Of a DNA stretch of 13,023 nt, positions 6,562 through 13,023 are shown piece after piece (position 1 is the stretch's first letter; every line of letters starts with the position of its first letter). Location: positions 1 to 13,023 of the forward strand of contig CANQMB010000022.1 of NCBI GenBank assembly GCA_947624845.1. The letters run 5' to 3'. A model generated the notes under the pieces. It saw only the letters and a program-made list of their open reading frames with translations, did no database searches and was not told the DNA's origin. The position numbers and the translations under genes were made by a program. The stretch comes from an uncultured Bacilli bacterium. Its GTDB lineage: Bacteria; Bacillota_I; Bacilli_A; RF39; UBA660.

Positions 6562-7200
6562 ATGAAGTTTATTGTCGATCATGTCTCTTATCCAGTGGAA
6601 ATTGAAAAAAAAATAACTACGAAAAATACTTATATTCGCATCAAAAAAGATTTTACGATTTATGTAACGACCAATACCCATACCTCCATCAAAGAAATTG
6701 AAAAATTACTTCAAGAAAAAAGTGATGCAATTATAAAAATGATTGAAAATCAAAAAGTAAAAAATGAAAACAACAGCGATTTTCATTATCTTGGAAAACG
6801 TTATGAAATTGTATATACCAATCAAAAAGAAATTATTTTTGGGGAAGAGAAAGTCTTTTTGAATAAAGAGATAAACTTAGATCAATTTTATAAAAAGCAG
6901 GCGAAAAAAATTTTTTTAGAACATTTAGATCAAATTTATGAAAATTTTACTTATAAAATTCCATACCCCAGTTTAAAAATTCGGAAGATGACTTCTAGAT
7001 GGGGAGTTTGTAATACAAAACTGAAAACAGTGACTTTAAATTTAGAATTAATGAAGAGAGATTTAAAATATTTAGATTATGTAATTGTCCATGAACTTTC
7101 TCATTTTATTTATGGAAATCATTCTAGTAATTTTTGGAAAATAGTCGAAGAAAATTATCCAAATTATAAACAGATTAAAAGAGAAATGAAAGAATTTTAG
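6562..7200 (+). CDS. YgjP-like zinc metallopeptidase (PF01863 family)
   Basis: This 212-residue protein is a YgjP-like (formerly DUF45) metallopeptidase. It carries MTSRWGVC (residues 143-150), the near-invariant block preceding the active site in this family, then the zinc-binding HELSH (H177, E178, H181) and a further His at 187 in YGNHSSNFW. No membrane segment is present, so a cytoplasmic enzyme is expected. Related proteins exist in many bacteria, but a physiological substrate is not settled. The start ATG has only a poor ribosome site (GGTGATG four bases away). An ATG at 6555 is out of frame. The gene opens a tight operon with the SpoU methyltransferase (nine bases between) and rimM-trmD. 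Confidence 0.9.
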   Translation: MKFIVDHVSYPVEIEKKITTKNTYIRIKKDFTIYVTTNTHTSIKEIEKLLQEKSDAIIKMIENQKVKNENNSDFHYLGKRYEIVYTNQKEIIFGEEKVFLNKEINLDQFYKKQAKKIFLEHLDQIYENFTYKIPYPSLKIRKMTSRWGVCNTKLKTVTLNLELMKRDLKYLDYVIVHELSHFIYGNHSSNFWKIVEENYPNYKQIKREMKEF

Positions 7201-7209
7201 AGGTGTCCT

Positions 7210-7944
7210 ATGTTAATTACAAGCATTGAAAATAATAAAGTAAAAGAATATATGAAATTACAACAGAAAAAATATCGAGATCGCTCAAATCGATTTATTG
7301 TAGAGGGAATGCACTTAGTTTTAGAAGCTTATAAAAGTGGCTTAATCGAGGAAGTTATCTTGGAAAAAGATGAAGTTTTACCGATAGATGTACCCATTGT
7401 CTATACAACAAAAGAGGTCATTCAAAAAATATCGAATTTGGATCATCCAGTTTCTGTTTTAGCACTTTGTAAGAAAAAAGAAGAAGTAAAAGAACTTGGA
7501 AATCGTGTTTTGTTATTAGATGGCATTCAAGATCCTGGAAATTTAGGAACCATAATTCGTAGTGCTCTGGCTTTTTCAATAGATACCATCGTTTTATCAG
7601 AAGATACAGTAGATTTGTATAATCCAAAAGTAGTAAGATCGACTCAAGGAATGATGTTTCATATTTCAATTGTTCGAAGAAATTTAAAAGAGACTATTAG
7701 TGAATTAAAAGATAAAGATATTCCAGTTTATGGAACGAAAGTGACCCATGGACAAGATGTGAAAAGTATTAGAAAAAGTAGTCGCTATGCTCTAGTTGTC
7801 GGCAATGAAGGCAATGGTGTTCGAGAAGAAATCAGTCAAATGTGTGATGCGAATTTATATATTCCTATTTCTTCAGAGGTGGAAAGTTTGAATGTAGGCG
7901 TCGCCAGTAGTATCTTATTATATGAATTGAATGGAGGAAGATAA
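7210..7944 (+). CDS. SpoU/TrmH family RNA 2'-O-ribose methyltransferase
   Basis: This 244-residue SPOUT enzyme transfers a methyl group from S-adenosylmethionine to a ribose 2'-hydroxyl in rRNA or tRNA. An N-terminal substrate-binding domain at 1-95 (KYRDRSNRFIVEGMHLV) is of the RlmB/TrmH-like small domain type. The catalytic domain shows all three knot motifs: NLGTIIRSALAF (111-122, with R117), LVVGNEGNGV (195-204, with E200) and IPISSEVESLNVGVASSILLYE (218-239, with S226 and N228). The target base cannot be read from sequence, so I give no symbol. The gene has an AGAGGTG site and its stop shares one base with the rimM start, so the two are probably coupled. Confidence 0.92.
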   Translation: MLITSIENNKVKEYMKLQQKKYRDRSNRFIVEGMHLVLEAYKSGLIEEVILEKDEVLPIDVPIVYTTKEVIQKISNLDHPVSVLALCKKKEEVKELGNRVLLLDGIQDPGNLGTIIRSALAFSIDTIVLSEDTVDLYNPKVVRSTQGMMFHISIVRRNLKETISELKDKDIPVYGTKVTHGQDVKSIRKSSRYALVVGNEGNGVREEISQMCDANLYIPISSEVESLNVGVASSILLYELNGGR

Positions 7945-8429
7945 TGGGAAAAGTATGGATTGGAACTGTGGTAAGTTTTCATGGTATAAAAGGAGAAATT
8001 CGCATAAAATCTTCTTTTCCATATAAAGAAAAAGCCTTTTTGATAGGAAGTCATTTATCGATTGGAGAAGATGTGGTAGAAATTACAAGTTATCGAAAAC
8101 ATAAAGATTATGATATGTTAACTTTTCGTGGATATACAAAAATAGAAGAAGTAGAAAAATTTTTAAATCAAAAAGTTTTTAAAGATCGAGAAGAATTAAA
8201 TTTATCAGAAGATGAAGTATTAGATGAAGATTTATATCAATTTAAAGTATGGACTTCTACTGGAGAATCTGGAAAAATAAAAGAAATTTTTTGGGCAAGT
8301 AAAGAAAATAAAATTTTACGTGTAGAAATTTCTGGAAGAGAGATATTGGTGCCCTATCAAAAACCTTTTATTCAAAAAATTGATCCCAAGAACAAAGAAA
8401 TTGTCCTTCAGTTAATTTCTGGAATGTAG
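7944..8429 (+). CDS. rimM: Ribosome maturation factor RimM
   Basis: This 161-residue protein matches RimM, which helps assemble the 30S subunit head (by binding S19 in other bacteria). Residues 3-20 carry the signature VWIGTVVSFHGIKGEIRI and the N-terminal beta-barrel runs to about residue 85. The C-terminal PRC-barrel domain starts near YQFKVWTSTGE and ends with the typical VLQLISGM. The length is near the family's usual 165-175. The ATG has a GGAGGAAG site and overlaps the TAA of the methyltransferase gene by one base. trmD follows nine bases after the stop, the standard rimM-trmD order. Confidence 0.95.
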   Translation: MGKVWIGTVVSFHGIKGEIRIKSSFPYKEKAFLIGSHLSIGEDVVEITSYRKHKDYDMLTFRGYTKIEEVEKFLNQKVFKDREELNLSEDEVLDEDLYQFKVWTSTGESGKIKEIFWASKENKILRVEISGREILVPYQKPFIQKIDPKNKEIVLQLISGM

Positions 8430-8438
8430 GTGATAAAA

Positions 8439-9131
8439 TTGAAAATTAGTATTTTAACTTTGTTTCCTGAAATGTTTTCCAATGTCTTTGAGCATTCGAT
8501 TATTAAAAGAGCCAAAGAAATGGGAAAAGTAGAAATTGAGATTATTAATTTCAGAGACTATTCTTTAGATTCACATCAAAAAGTGGATGATACTCCTTTT
8601 GGTGGCGGTCAAGGGATGGTATTGTCCTGTCAACCCATCTTTGACTGTGTAGAGCATCTTCGAACTGAAAAGAGTAAAGTCATTTTATTGACACCCGATG
8701 GAACTCCGTATCAACAAAAACAAGCCTATCAATTGAGCCAAGAAGAACATTTAATTATTATTTGTGGGCATTATGAAGGATTTGATGAACGAATTCGAAG
8801 CCTTGTCGATTTAGAGATTAGTATCGGAGATTATATTCTCAGTGGTGGAGAATATGCGAGTATGGTTTTAGTAGATTCGATTGCAAGACTTCTTCCTGGC
8901 GTCATTAAGGAAGAATCCCATATCAATGAATCTTTTCATAATCATCTTTTAGATTATCCGACTTATACGAAACCGAGAGTTTTTCGAGGAATGGAAGTTC
9001 CTTCTGTATTGCTCAGTGGAGATCATCAAAAAATCGAAGAGTACAGAAAAAAAGAAAGCATCAAAAAAACCAAAGAAAAACGCCCCGATTTATGGAAAGA
9101 GGTGGGTGAAAAAAATGAAATACAAGATTAA
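8439..9131 (+). CDS. trmD: tRNA (guanine-N1)-methyltransferase TrmD
   Basis: TrmD methylates G37 of tRNAs reading CNN codons and so prevents +1 frameshifting; it is a dimeric SPOUT enzyme. The first residues MKISILTLFPEMF match family starts, which is why I choose TTG 8439 rather than GTG 8430. The TTG has an AGGTGAT site five to six bases before it, whereas the GTG directly abuts the rimM stop and lacks one. Motifs with this numbering: VDDTPFGGGQGM (49-60), GHYEGFDERI (110-119), SIGDYILSGGEYA (128-140, the knot loop), and LLDYPTYTKP with the likely catalytic Asp at 172. The C-terminal helix ends in a Lys-rich tail. At 230 residues it is a little short, typical of Bacilli. The last 17 bases overlap the next gene. 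Confidence 0.95.
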   Translation: MKISILTLFPEMFSNVFEHSIIKRAKEMGKVEIEIINFRDYSLDSHQKVDDTPFGGGQGMVLSCQPIFDCVEHLRTEKSKVILLTPDGTPYQQKQAYQLSQEEHLIIICGHYEGFDERIRSLVDLEISIGDYILSGGEYASMVLVDSIARLLPGVIKEESHINESFHNHLLDYPTYTKPRVFRGMEVPSVLLSGDHQKIEEYRKKESIKKTKEKRPDLWKEVGEKNEIQD

Positions 9132-9552
9132 TAAAAGAAAAAGAAAATCAAAAAAAATTTTGGAAATGAAAGATTTTCATGGATATCCACTAGCTAGTAA
9201 AAATCATCAATTTGTAATCCAAGAAATGACAGTGCAACATATTTTAGTTCTAGAACCTAAATTGATAAGAAGAGTAGTCTCTAAAAAAGTGATGAAAAAA
9301 TATGATCAATTAATAAAAAAAGTGACGGAATTATTAATTGTCGATGATGAAGATGGAAGTAGTTGCAGGCAAGCTTTAAATTTAATTGAAAAATTTCGCT
9401 TGGAAATTAAAGTAAAATACCGTGAATATTTAAAAGAAAAAGAATTAAAAAAGATGGCGGAACAGTTAAAGATGATGAAAAAATTATTGAATCGAAAAGA
9501 GATGGAAATGCGTACTGCACAGTTAAATGAATCCATGGGAAAATCAAGATAA
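9115..9552 (+). CDS. Unknown basic, coiled-coil protein overlapping trmD
   Basis: I do not recognise this 145-residue protein. I start it at ATG 9115, where a GAGGTGGGTG site sits in the end of trmD, so it overlaps trmD by 17 bases in another frame. The frame is open upstream from 9016, but that part is the Lys-rich shadow of trmD. Residues 1-15 are highly basic (MKYKINKRKRKSKK). The middle has MTVQHILVLEPKLIRR and an acidic DDEDGSS turn. Residues about 85-130 are a charged helix, probably coiled coil (REYLKEKELKKMAEQ). There is no signal peptide. The basic N-terminus and its position in an rRNA/tRNA-maturation operon make an RNA or ribosome role plausible. This slot commonly carries rplS in Bacilli, but this protein is not L19. 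Confidence 0.75.
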   Translation: MKYKINKRKRKSKKILEMKDFHGYPLASKNHQFVIQEMTVQHILVLEPKLIRRVVSKKVMKKYDQLIKKVTELLIVDDEDGSSCRQALNLIEKFRLEIKVKYREYLKEKELKKMAEQLKMMKKLLNRKEMEMRTAQLNESMGKSR

Positions 9553-9557
9553 ATGTC

Positions 9558-9583
9558 AAGGAATTGTCAAAATTCCTTTTCTT
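9558..9583 (+). terminator. Terminator after the rimM-trmD operon
   Basis: AAGGAATT (9558-9565) pairs with AATTCCTT (9571-9578) across GTCAA and is followed by TTCTTTT. Confidence 0.75.
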
Positions 9584-9636
9584 TTCATAGTAATATTTTT
9601 AGTTCTATATTAGAATAAAGATAGAGGTGAGTTGTT

Positions 9637-10437
9637 GTGAAAGAAAAAAAAGAAGGACGAGGAAAAATTGTTGTTATTGTTTTACTTACTTTATTATTAA
9701 TTGGAAATTGTTCTTATATTGCCTATGATCATTTTTTTGCTTCCGCTAAAAAAGAGGCAAAGGAAGAAAAAAAGACGACGAAGAAAAAAGAAAAAGAAGT
9801 GGAGAAAAGAGACTTATCATTAGCAGAAGAAAAGATTTTGTTAGATCAAATAAAAGAATATAATTTATATTTGGCAGATCTTTATCCAATTCAAGATATC
9901 AAAAAGACAGAAAATCAAACCAAGCTTTTATTTGCTTATTATCATTTAGAAGAAAAAAACAAAGAAGAAGTGATGCAAGGAGATATTCAAAAGATTGTCA
10001 ACTCTTATTTTGGAGAAGATAATGGTGTATCTTATGAGTCGATTCAGTGTCCAATTGATGGAAAAGATTTGTATCAATATGATCAGACAACTAGAATTTA
10101 TACTTATGTTGATGATCATCAACATTCCGGTAGTGGTTTTTATAATACACATAATTATTTTATTGATGGTAGTGTTTATAATGAAGAAGAATTTGTTATA
10201 AATGTTCATGTTATCTATGAAGAATATTGTAAGAGTGAATGTGGACCTAGTAGCAATTATTATAAAACAGCAAAAGATGCTTTCGATTTAGAAAATGCAA
10301 TCATTGAAAAAGAAGAGGAAGAGGAATTTTCAGATGGAGATTATGAAAAGGTAAAAAGTCAGTTGCCGACAACGACGTATACTTTTATAAAAGATAAAGA
10401 TGGAAATTATGGATTAAGAAAAGTAGAAATAAAATAG
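9637..10437 (+). CDS. Unknown membrane-anchored protein (single N-terminal segment)
   Basis: I do not recognise this 266-residue protein. It starts with GTG at 9637, with AGAGGTGAG (9623-9631) as ribosome site. A hydrophobic segment covers residues 9-31, after a basic start. No lipobox fits (the Cys at 25 follows IGN), so it should stay membrane-anchored with the rest outside. Residues 36-60 are a Lys/Glu-rich linker. The soluble domain (60-225) has VNSYFGEDNGVSY, Cys at 138, 198 and 202 (the last two as CKSEC, a possible disulfide pair) and Tyr/Asp/His-rich loops (TYVDDHQHSGSGFYNTHNY). An acidic cluster of Glu follows near 225-230. It probably heads a three-gene operon; a dedicated promoter is not clear. 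Confidence 0.8.
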   Translation: MKEKKEGRGKIVVIVLLTLLLIGNCSYIAYDHFFASAKKEAKEEKKTTKKKEKEVEKRDLSLAEEKILLDQIKEYNLYLADLYPIQDIKKTENQTKLLFAYYHLEEKNKEEVMQGDIQKIVNSYFGEDNGVSYESIQCPIDGKDLYQYDQTTRIYTYVDDHQHSGSGFYNTHNYFIDGSVYNEEEFVINVHVIYEEYCKSECGPSSNYYKTAKDAFDLENAIIEKEEEEEFSDGDYEKVKSQLPTTTYTFIKDKDGNYGLRKVEIK

Positions 10438-10452
10438 GAAGTGAAAAATAAG

Positions 10453-10716
10453 ATGAGAAGTGCGAAAAATAATGACTTTCCCTATCGATTGAGTACAGTT
10501 TGTTATTTTGAAGTGTATGATGATGGAAAAGTCGTACAAATTCCTCATAAGAATAAAAGTGATCAAGAAGGAGTTTATCAAGCGTTTTTAAGAGCGAGGA
10601 CCCATACGACGACGCTTTATGCTGTATGGCCTGGAAGGTGGTCTAGTGATTTGTTTATTATCGATGATTTAGATGAATTTGCCAAGCATTTTGAATTTGA
10701 TGAATCTTTGGTATAG
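10453..10716 (+). CDS. Unknown 87-residue protein
   Basis: I do not recognise this protein. I place the start at ATG 10453 because AGGAAGTG (10436-10443) lies nine bases upstream. The longer GTG start at 10441 would overlap its own ribosome site. The sequence MRSAKNNDFPYRLSTV..., an aromatic block TTTLYAVWPGRWSSDLF (residues about 52-68) and then IIDDLDEFAKHFEFDE suggest a compact soluble alpha/beta domain. There is no signal peptide or membrane segment. It lies 15 bases after the anchored protein and three bases before the MmcQ/YjbR gene. Confidence 0.8.
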   Translation: MRSAKNNDFPYRLSTVCYFEVYDDGKVVQIPHKNKSDQEGVYQAFLRARTHTTTLYAVWPGRWSSDLFIIDDLDEFAKHFEFDESLV

Positions 10717-10719
10717 TGT

Positions 10720-11394
10720 ATGGATATTGAAAAAGAAATCTTTGAAAAAAGTGTAGTAGAATACACAAAATTGATTCCCTATGGTTTTCAAAAACAAGGG
10801 AGTGAATATATAATATCCAAGGAAATTTTAAATCATACTTTTCGTATGGAAGTAAAAATTACAGAAACTGGTGTAGTAAAAGGAAAGATTGATGATCTTT
10901 CTTTTCAGGAAGAATATACGAACTATAGAATAAAAGAACAAACGGGGGAGTTTGTTACAATCATAAGAAATGAATTTGAAAATTTTTTAAAAGAGATTCG
11001 AAAAAATTGTTTTAAAACCAATTATTTTTATACAGAACAGGCCAATCGAATTACCCATTTTATTATGGAAAAATATCATCAGGATCCCCAATTTCTTTGG
11101 GAGAAATATCCAGGCTATGGAGTATTTAAAAATACTAATAATAAATGGTATGCTCTTATTATGAATATAAATATGAATAAAATGACTCATGAAAATCGAG
11201 AAGTTGAAATTTTGAATGTAAAATTAAAAAAGAACGAAATCAAAGATTTATTAAAAAAGAATGGCTTTTATGAAGCTTATCATATGAATAAGGAAAATTG
11301 GATTACCATTTTATTGGATGATACAATTTCGGATAATGAAATAATGAATTATATTGAAAAGAGCTTTCAGTTTACAGAATCAAAAGAAAAATAA
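10720..11394 (+). CDS. MmcQ/YjbR family protein with N-terminal extension
   Basis: This is a 224-residue protein. Residues about 105-218 match the MmcQ/YjbR (cyaY-like fold) family: YPGYGVFKNTNNKWYALIMNI, the EVEILNVKLKKNEIKDLL strand-helix, GFYEAYHMNKENWITILLD, then a closing helix with DTISDNEIMNYIEKSF. The family is annotated as DNA-binding on limited evidence. Residues 1-104 are a separate, partly helical domain (YGFQKQGSEYIISKE, FENFLKEIRKN) that I believe occurs with YjbR in some other Bacillota but cannot name. The start is an ATG with almost no ribosome site, three bases after the upstream stop. Translation therefore probably depends on coupling to the 87-residue gene. Confidence 0.85.
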   Translation: MDIEKEIFEKSVVEYTKLIPYGFQKQGSEYIISKEILNHTFRMEVKITETGVVKGKIDDLSFQEEYTNYRIKEQTGEFVTIIRNEFENFLKEIRKNCFKTNYFYTEQANRITHFIMEKYHQDPQFLWEKYPGYGVFKNTNNKWYALIMNINMNKMTHENREVEILNVKLKKNEIKDLLKKNGFYEAYHMNKENWITILLDDTISDNEIMNYIEKSFQFTESKEK

Positions 11395-11420
11395 AAGAGT
11401 TCCTAGGAACTTTTTTTATT
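11393..11420. terminator. Bidirectional terminator between convergent genes
   Basis: AGTTC-CTAG-GAACT (11398-11411) is the core, extended by a G-U and then A-T pairs, with T runs on both outer sides. It overlaps the stop codons of the YjbR gene and of the convergent CmpB-type gene. Confidence 0.8.
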
Positions 11421-12054
11421 TGAATTTTACATAGTGCATTCCCATTGCTTTATGAACGTCATAAGCTCTTGGAAGATGGAATATTCTAGCAACAATTAAA
11501 TTGTATAGTTCATCTGCCATAAAGATGGAAAATAGGGTAATGGCTACTATGAAAAAGAGATTGGGATTTATTTTTTTAGCAAGTAGAAAACAAAGTGGAA
11601 CTAAAAAATAAATGAGAATGAGACCAGATATCCCAAAGAATAGAACACTTCTTAAGCATACAAATCCACCAATATTACCAAAATTCCATATTTCTTGATT
11701 ATAATTCCAACATCTCCAACCATTGCCAATAAGATACATACCAAGACCAGAGAAAAATTCAAGAAAACCACAGACGAACATTCCAATTAAAAATACTTTT
11801 AGAGGATTTTTTCTCACTTTATAAGTACAAAAATAAATAAGCATACTTCCAATAGCATAAATGTTAATCCAAGGAAGAAAATTCCCACCACGCCAATAGA
11901 AATATTTCATTCCTCCATTAAAATAATAAAAAATATACTCATACATAAATCCATAAATTCCAGTCAAGACAATTAACAAGCAAAAAATACCAATCATTGT
12001 TTTTTTATTGAAATTATGATCTTCATTTAAATAGTTATGATACAACTTTTTCAT
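11416..12054 (-). CDS. CmpB-type (PF06541) multi-pass membrane protein
   Basis: This 212-residue integral membrane protein has about five hydrophobic segments (near 20-45, 59-78, 87-108, 134-158 and 165-188). It carries the features of the ABC_trans_CmpB, or ABC transporter type IV, family: NFLPWINIYAIGSMLIY (58-74), FVCGFLEFFSGLGMYL (93-108), then NGWRCWNYNQEIWNFGNIGGFVCLRSV (111-137), the equivalent of the family's RwWDYS...fNl.GrIcl block, and FGISGLILIYFLVP (140-153). Despite the family name there is no ATPase gene nearby, and the family's transport role is uncertain. The start ATG has an AGGAGA site. The C-terminal His-rich tail (HLPRAYDVHKAMGMH) is cytoplasmic if the topology prediction is right. 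Confidence 0.85.
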   Translation of the reverse strand: MKKLYHNYLNEDHNFNKKTMIGIFCLLIVLTGIYGFMYEYIFYYFNGGMKYFYWRGGNFLPWINIYAIGSMLIYFCTYKVRKNPLKVFLIGMFVCGFLEFFSGLGMYLIGNGWRCWNYNQEIWNFGNIGGFVCLRSVLFFGISGLILIYFLVPLCFLLAKKINPNLFFIVAITLFSIFMADELYNLIVARIFHLPRAYDVHKAMGMHYVKFK

Positions 12055-12081
12055 AATTCTCTCCTTTGATTTGTTATTTTT

Positions 12082-12087
12082 ATTATA
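12082..12087 (-). promoter_or_regulatory. -10 element for the CmpB-type gene
   Basis: A perfect TATAAT on the minus strand lies about 27 bases before the ATG. The -35 region is only T-rich (no better than about 3 of 6 matches). Confidence 0.5.
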
Positions 12088-12182
12088 TAGTAAAATTTAT
12101 TTGAAAAAAAGATAAATTTCGATATACCTGTGTCTTAGAAAGTAAAGTATGATTGAAACCATTGTGTCCAATTTCTATATTA
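12088..12182. other. Short non-coding stretch, no gene seen
   Basis: No open frame of useful length. TGTGTC occurs twice in the same orientation (12129-12134 and 12163-12168), 34 bases apart, each with TTAGAAA or TTTCTA close by. This could be decayed sequence, but no element can be defined. Confidence 0.35.
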
Positions 12183-12212
12183 ATAAAAAATTCATCTCTC
12201 TAGAGAGATGAA
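12183..12212 (-). terminator. Terminator of the PH-SHOCT gene
   Basis: A 22-base perfect palindrome, TTCATCTCTC/TAGAGAGATGAA (12191-12212), is followed on the minus strand by TTTTTT (from 12190 down to 12185). It lies about 32 bases beyond the stop codon. Confidence 0.85.
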
Positions 12213-12244
12213 TAAAATTAAATTACATAGTTTTTACTATTATT

Positions 12245-12844
12245 TTATTTTAAATTTAAGAGTTCTTTTTTCTTTTTATCATATTCTTCTTGAGTAATAA
12301 TATTTTCATCTAATAATTTTTTATACTCTCTTAATTCATCTGTTGTACTTCTACTATTTTGTGTAATTTCTTCTTCTTTTTTATTATCTTTTTGTCTTTT
12401 TATTAATAATTGACTAATTGAATTATAAACTTCTCCTGCATTTTTAATCATTATAAATCGAATCGCTCCTGAAGAAGTAGAAACGCTTATTCCTTTTAAT
12501 AACCCAATAGTAGCCACTGCTGAAATTTTATCAAATGGTAAATCTACTATTTTTCCAAAGATCGCTGTTCCATAAACTCTTTTGTTTGTTACTACTAAAT
12601 TTATTTTTGAAGCACATATATAAAATATTATTCCTGCAATAAAAAATGGTAATAGTGGGACTATAGTGTGAAATAATATAAATTCTCCAACAGCGCTAAC
12701 ACCCAATTCACTTAAATCAGAGATTCCGGGAATTACATATACGATAATCCAAAATATTGTTATTCCTATACCGATTTCAAAAATTATATTTCTGATTTTT
12801 TTAATATCATATAATTCGCTTTTCATTATTTCTTTTTCTTTCAT
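12245..12844 (-). CDS. Bacterial PH-domain membrane protein with C-terminal SHOCT domain
   Basis: This is a 199-residue protein. Two transmembrane segments at about 20-39 and 55-78 are followed by a bacterial pleckstrin-homology-like region at about 80-145 (LVVTNKRVYGTAIFGKIVDLPFDKISAVA, the usual 'tNkRvy' and 'ipl.kI..v' pattern). A charged linker leads to a SHOCT domain (DELREYKKLLDENIITQEEYDKKKKELLNL, 169-198), a short C-terminal helical hairpin. SHOCT is usually a small accessory module on proteins of many kinds. I choose ATG 12844 with AGAGG seven bases before; a TTG at 12865 would extend it by seven residues but has a poorer site. Its function is unknown; it may be a membrane stress or envelope protein. 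Confidence 0.83.
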   Translation of the reverse strand: MKEKEIMKSELYDIKKIRNIIFEIGIGITIFWIIVYVIPGISDLSELGVSAVGEFILFHTIVPLLPFFIAGIIFYICASKINLVVTNKRVYGTAIFGKIVDLPFDKISAVATIGLLKGISVSTSSGAIRFIMIKNAGEVYNSISQLLIKRQKDNKKEEEITQNSRSTTDELREYKKLLDENIITQEEYDKKKKELLNLK

Positions 12845-12867
12845 AATTAACCTCTTTTCTTTCAATA

Positions 12868-12897
12868 ATTATATCATTAATAATAAAAAAAATTCAA
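12868..12897 (-). promoter_or_regulatory. Promoter for the PH-SHOCT gene
   Basis: On the minus strand, TTGAAT (12897-12892), an 18-base spacer and TATAAT (12873-12868) precede the ATG by 23 bases. Confidence 0.65.
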
Positions 12898-12925
12898 TTC
12901 ATATATTTCTTTTTAAAAAATAAAT

Positions 12926-12955
12926 AAAAAAATTAACCAAAGTTAATTTTTTTTT
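12926..12955 (-). terminator. Terminator-like hairpin near the right edge
   Basis: A 12-base-pair, mostly A-T stem (12926-12937 with 12942-12953) encloses a CAAA loop. On the minus strand it is followed by a T-rich run, and on the plus strand by further T. It would fit the end of a minus-strand gene at 12980. Confidence 0.6.
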
Positions 12956-12979
12956 AATTGTAATTTCAACCGCACCATT

Positions 12980-13021
12980 TTATTTATATTTTAATTCTAT
13001 ATCATAAGCACATTTATAGTC
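12980..13021 (-). CDS. Possible C-terminal end of a gene beyond the edge
   Basis: One minus-strand frame stays open from the edge for 13 codons (DYKCAYDIELKYK) and ends in TAA, about 27 bases before a terminator-like hairpin. The other two minus frames close sooner or at once. With so few codons this may be chance, and no identity can be proposed. Confidence 0.3.
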   Translation of the reverse strand, partial: DYKCAYDIELKYK

Positions 13022-13023
13022 AA

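Noticed and set aside
9016..9114. N-terminal extension of the post-trmD protein
   Set aside because: This Lys-rich stretch is the shifted reading of the trmD C-terminus; the strong ribosome site favours ATG 9115.
9946..10209. Frames on both strands inside the anchored protein gene (minus 9946-10209, plus 9995-10201)
   Set aside because: They overlap a longer frame with its own ribosome site and coherent domain layout, and they have none of their own.
10987..11190. Minus-strand open frame opposite the YjbR gene
   Set aside because: It is antisense to conserved YjbR residues and lacks a start site.

Overview
The window looks like about 13 kb of ordinary chromosome from a low-GC (roughly 30-33%) Gram-positive bacterium of the Bacillota, Bacilli side. 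The evidence is A/T-ending codons, purine-rich AGGAG ribosome sites, TTGACA/TATAAT promoters, short U-tailed terminators and a Bacillus-like tRNA-Cys. Tryptophan is read from TGG and TGA acts as a stop, so this is not the Mycoplasma code. A small acid-soluble spore protein of the SspI type on the minus strand suggests an endospore former. I cannot name the species; an uncultured gut Bacilli lineage is a reasonable guess.

Layout from left to right. (1) Positions 1-1596 hold the end of an unrecognised gene, a 116-residue protein with a Ser/Gly/Asn tail made by an AAY trinucleotide repeat, and a two-zinc-ribbon membrane protein with a Tim44-like C-terminal part. These three are tightly packed and probably co-translated. 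(2) Positions 1597-1986 are an RNA island with terminator, strong promoter, tRNA-Cys(GCA), second terminator and the csaA promoter. (3) csaA is followed by a protein with a long Pro/Glu/Val-rich disordered tail, closed by a bidirectional terminator shared with the convergent sspI. (4) A lemA gene and a DUF2207 membrane protein with a glycine-rich tail form a familiar pair, here separated by a terminator-like palindrome. (5) Positions 6562-9552 are a compact translation/RNA-modification operon: YgjP-like metallopeptidase, SpoU/TrmH methyltransferase, rimM, trmD, and a small basic unknown protein overlapping the end of trmD. (6) Positions 9637-11394 carry a membrane-anchored unknown protein, an 87-residue unknown protein and an MmcQ/YjbR-family protein. 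(7) The right end is on the minus strand: a CmpB-type (PF06541) membrane protein, a bacterial-PH plus SHOCT membrane protein, and what may be the last codons of another gene at the edge.

No insertion sequence, prophage, CRISPR array, toxin-antitoxin pair or defence system is visible. The points most worth a second look are the repeat-tailed/zinc-ribbon/Tim44-like module at the left edge, the unknown three-gene set at 9637-11394, the unknown gene in the position where many Bacilli have rplS, and the spore protein. Several start codons here (8439, 2371, 10453, 12844, 9115) differ from the longest reading frame, and these are explained in the entries.
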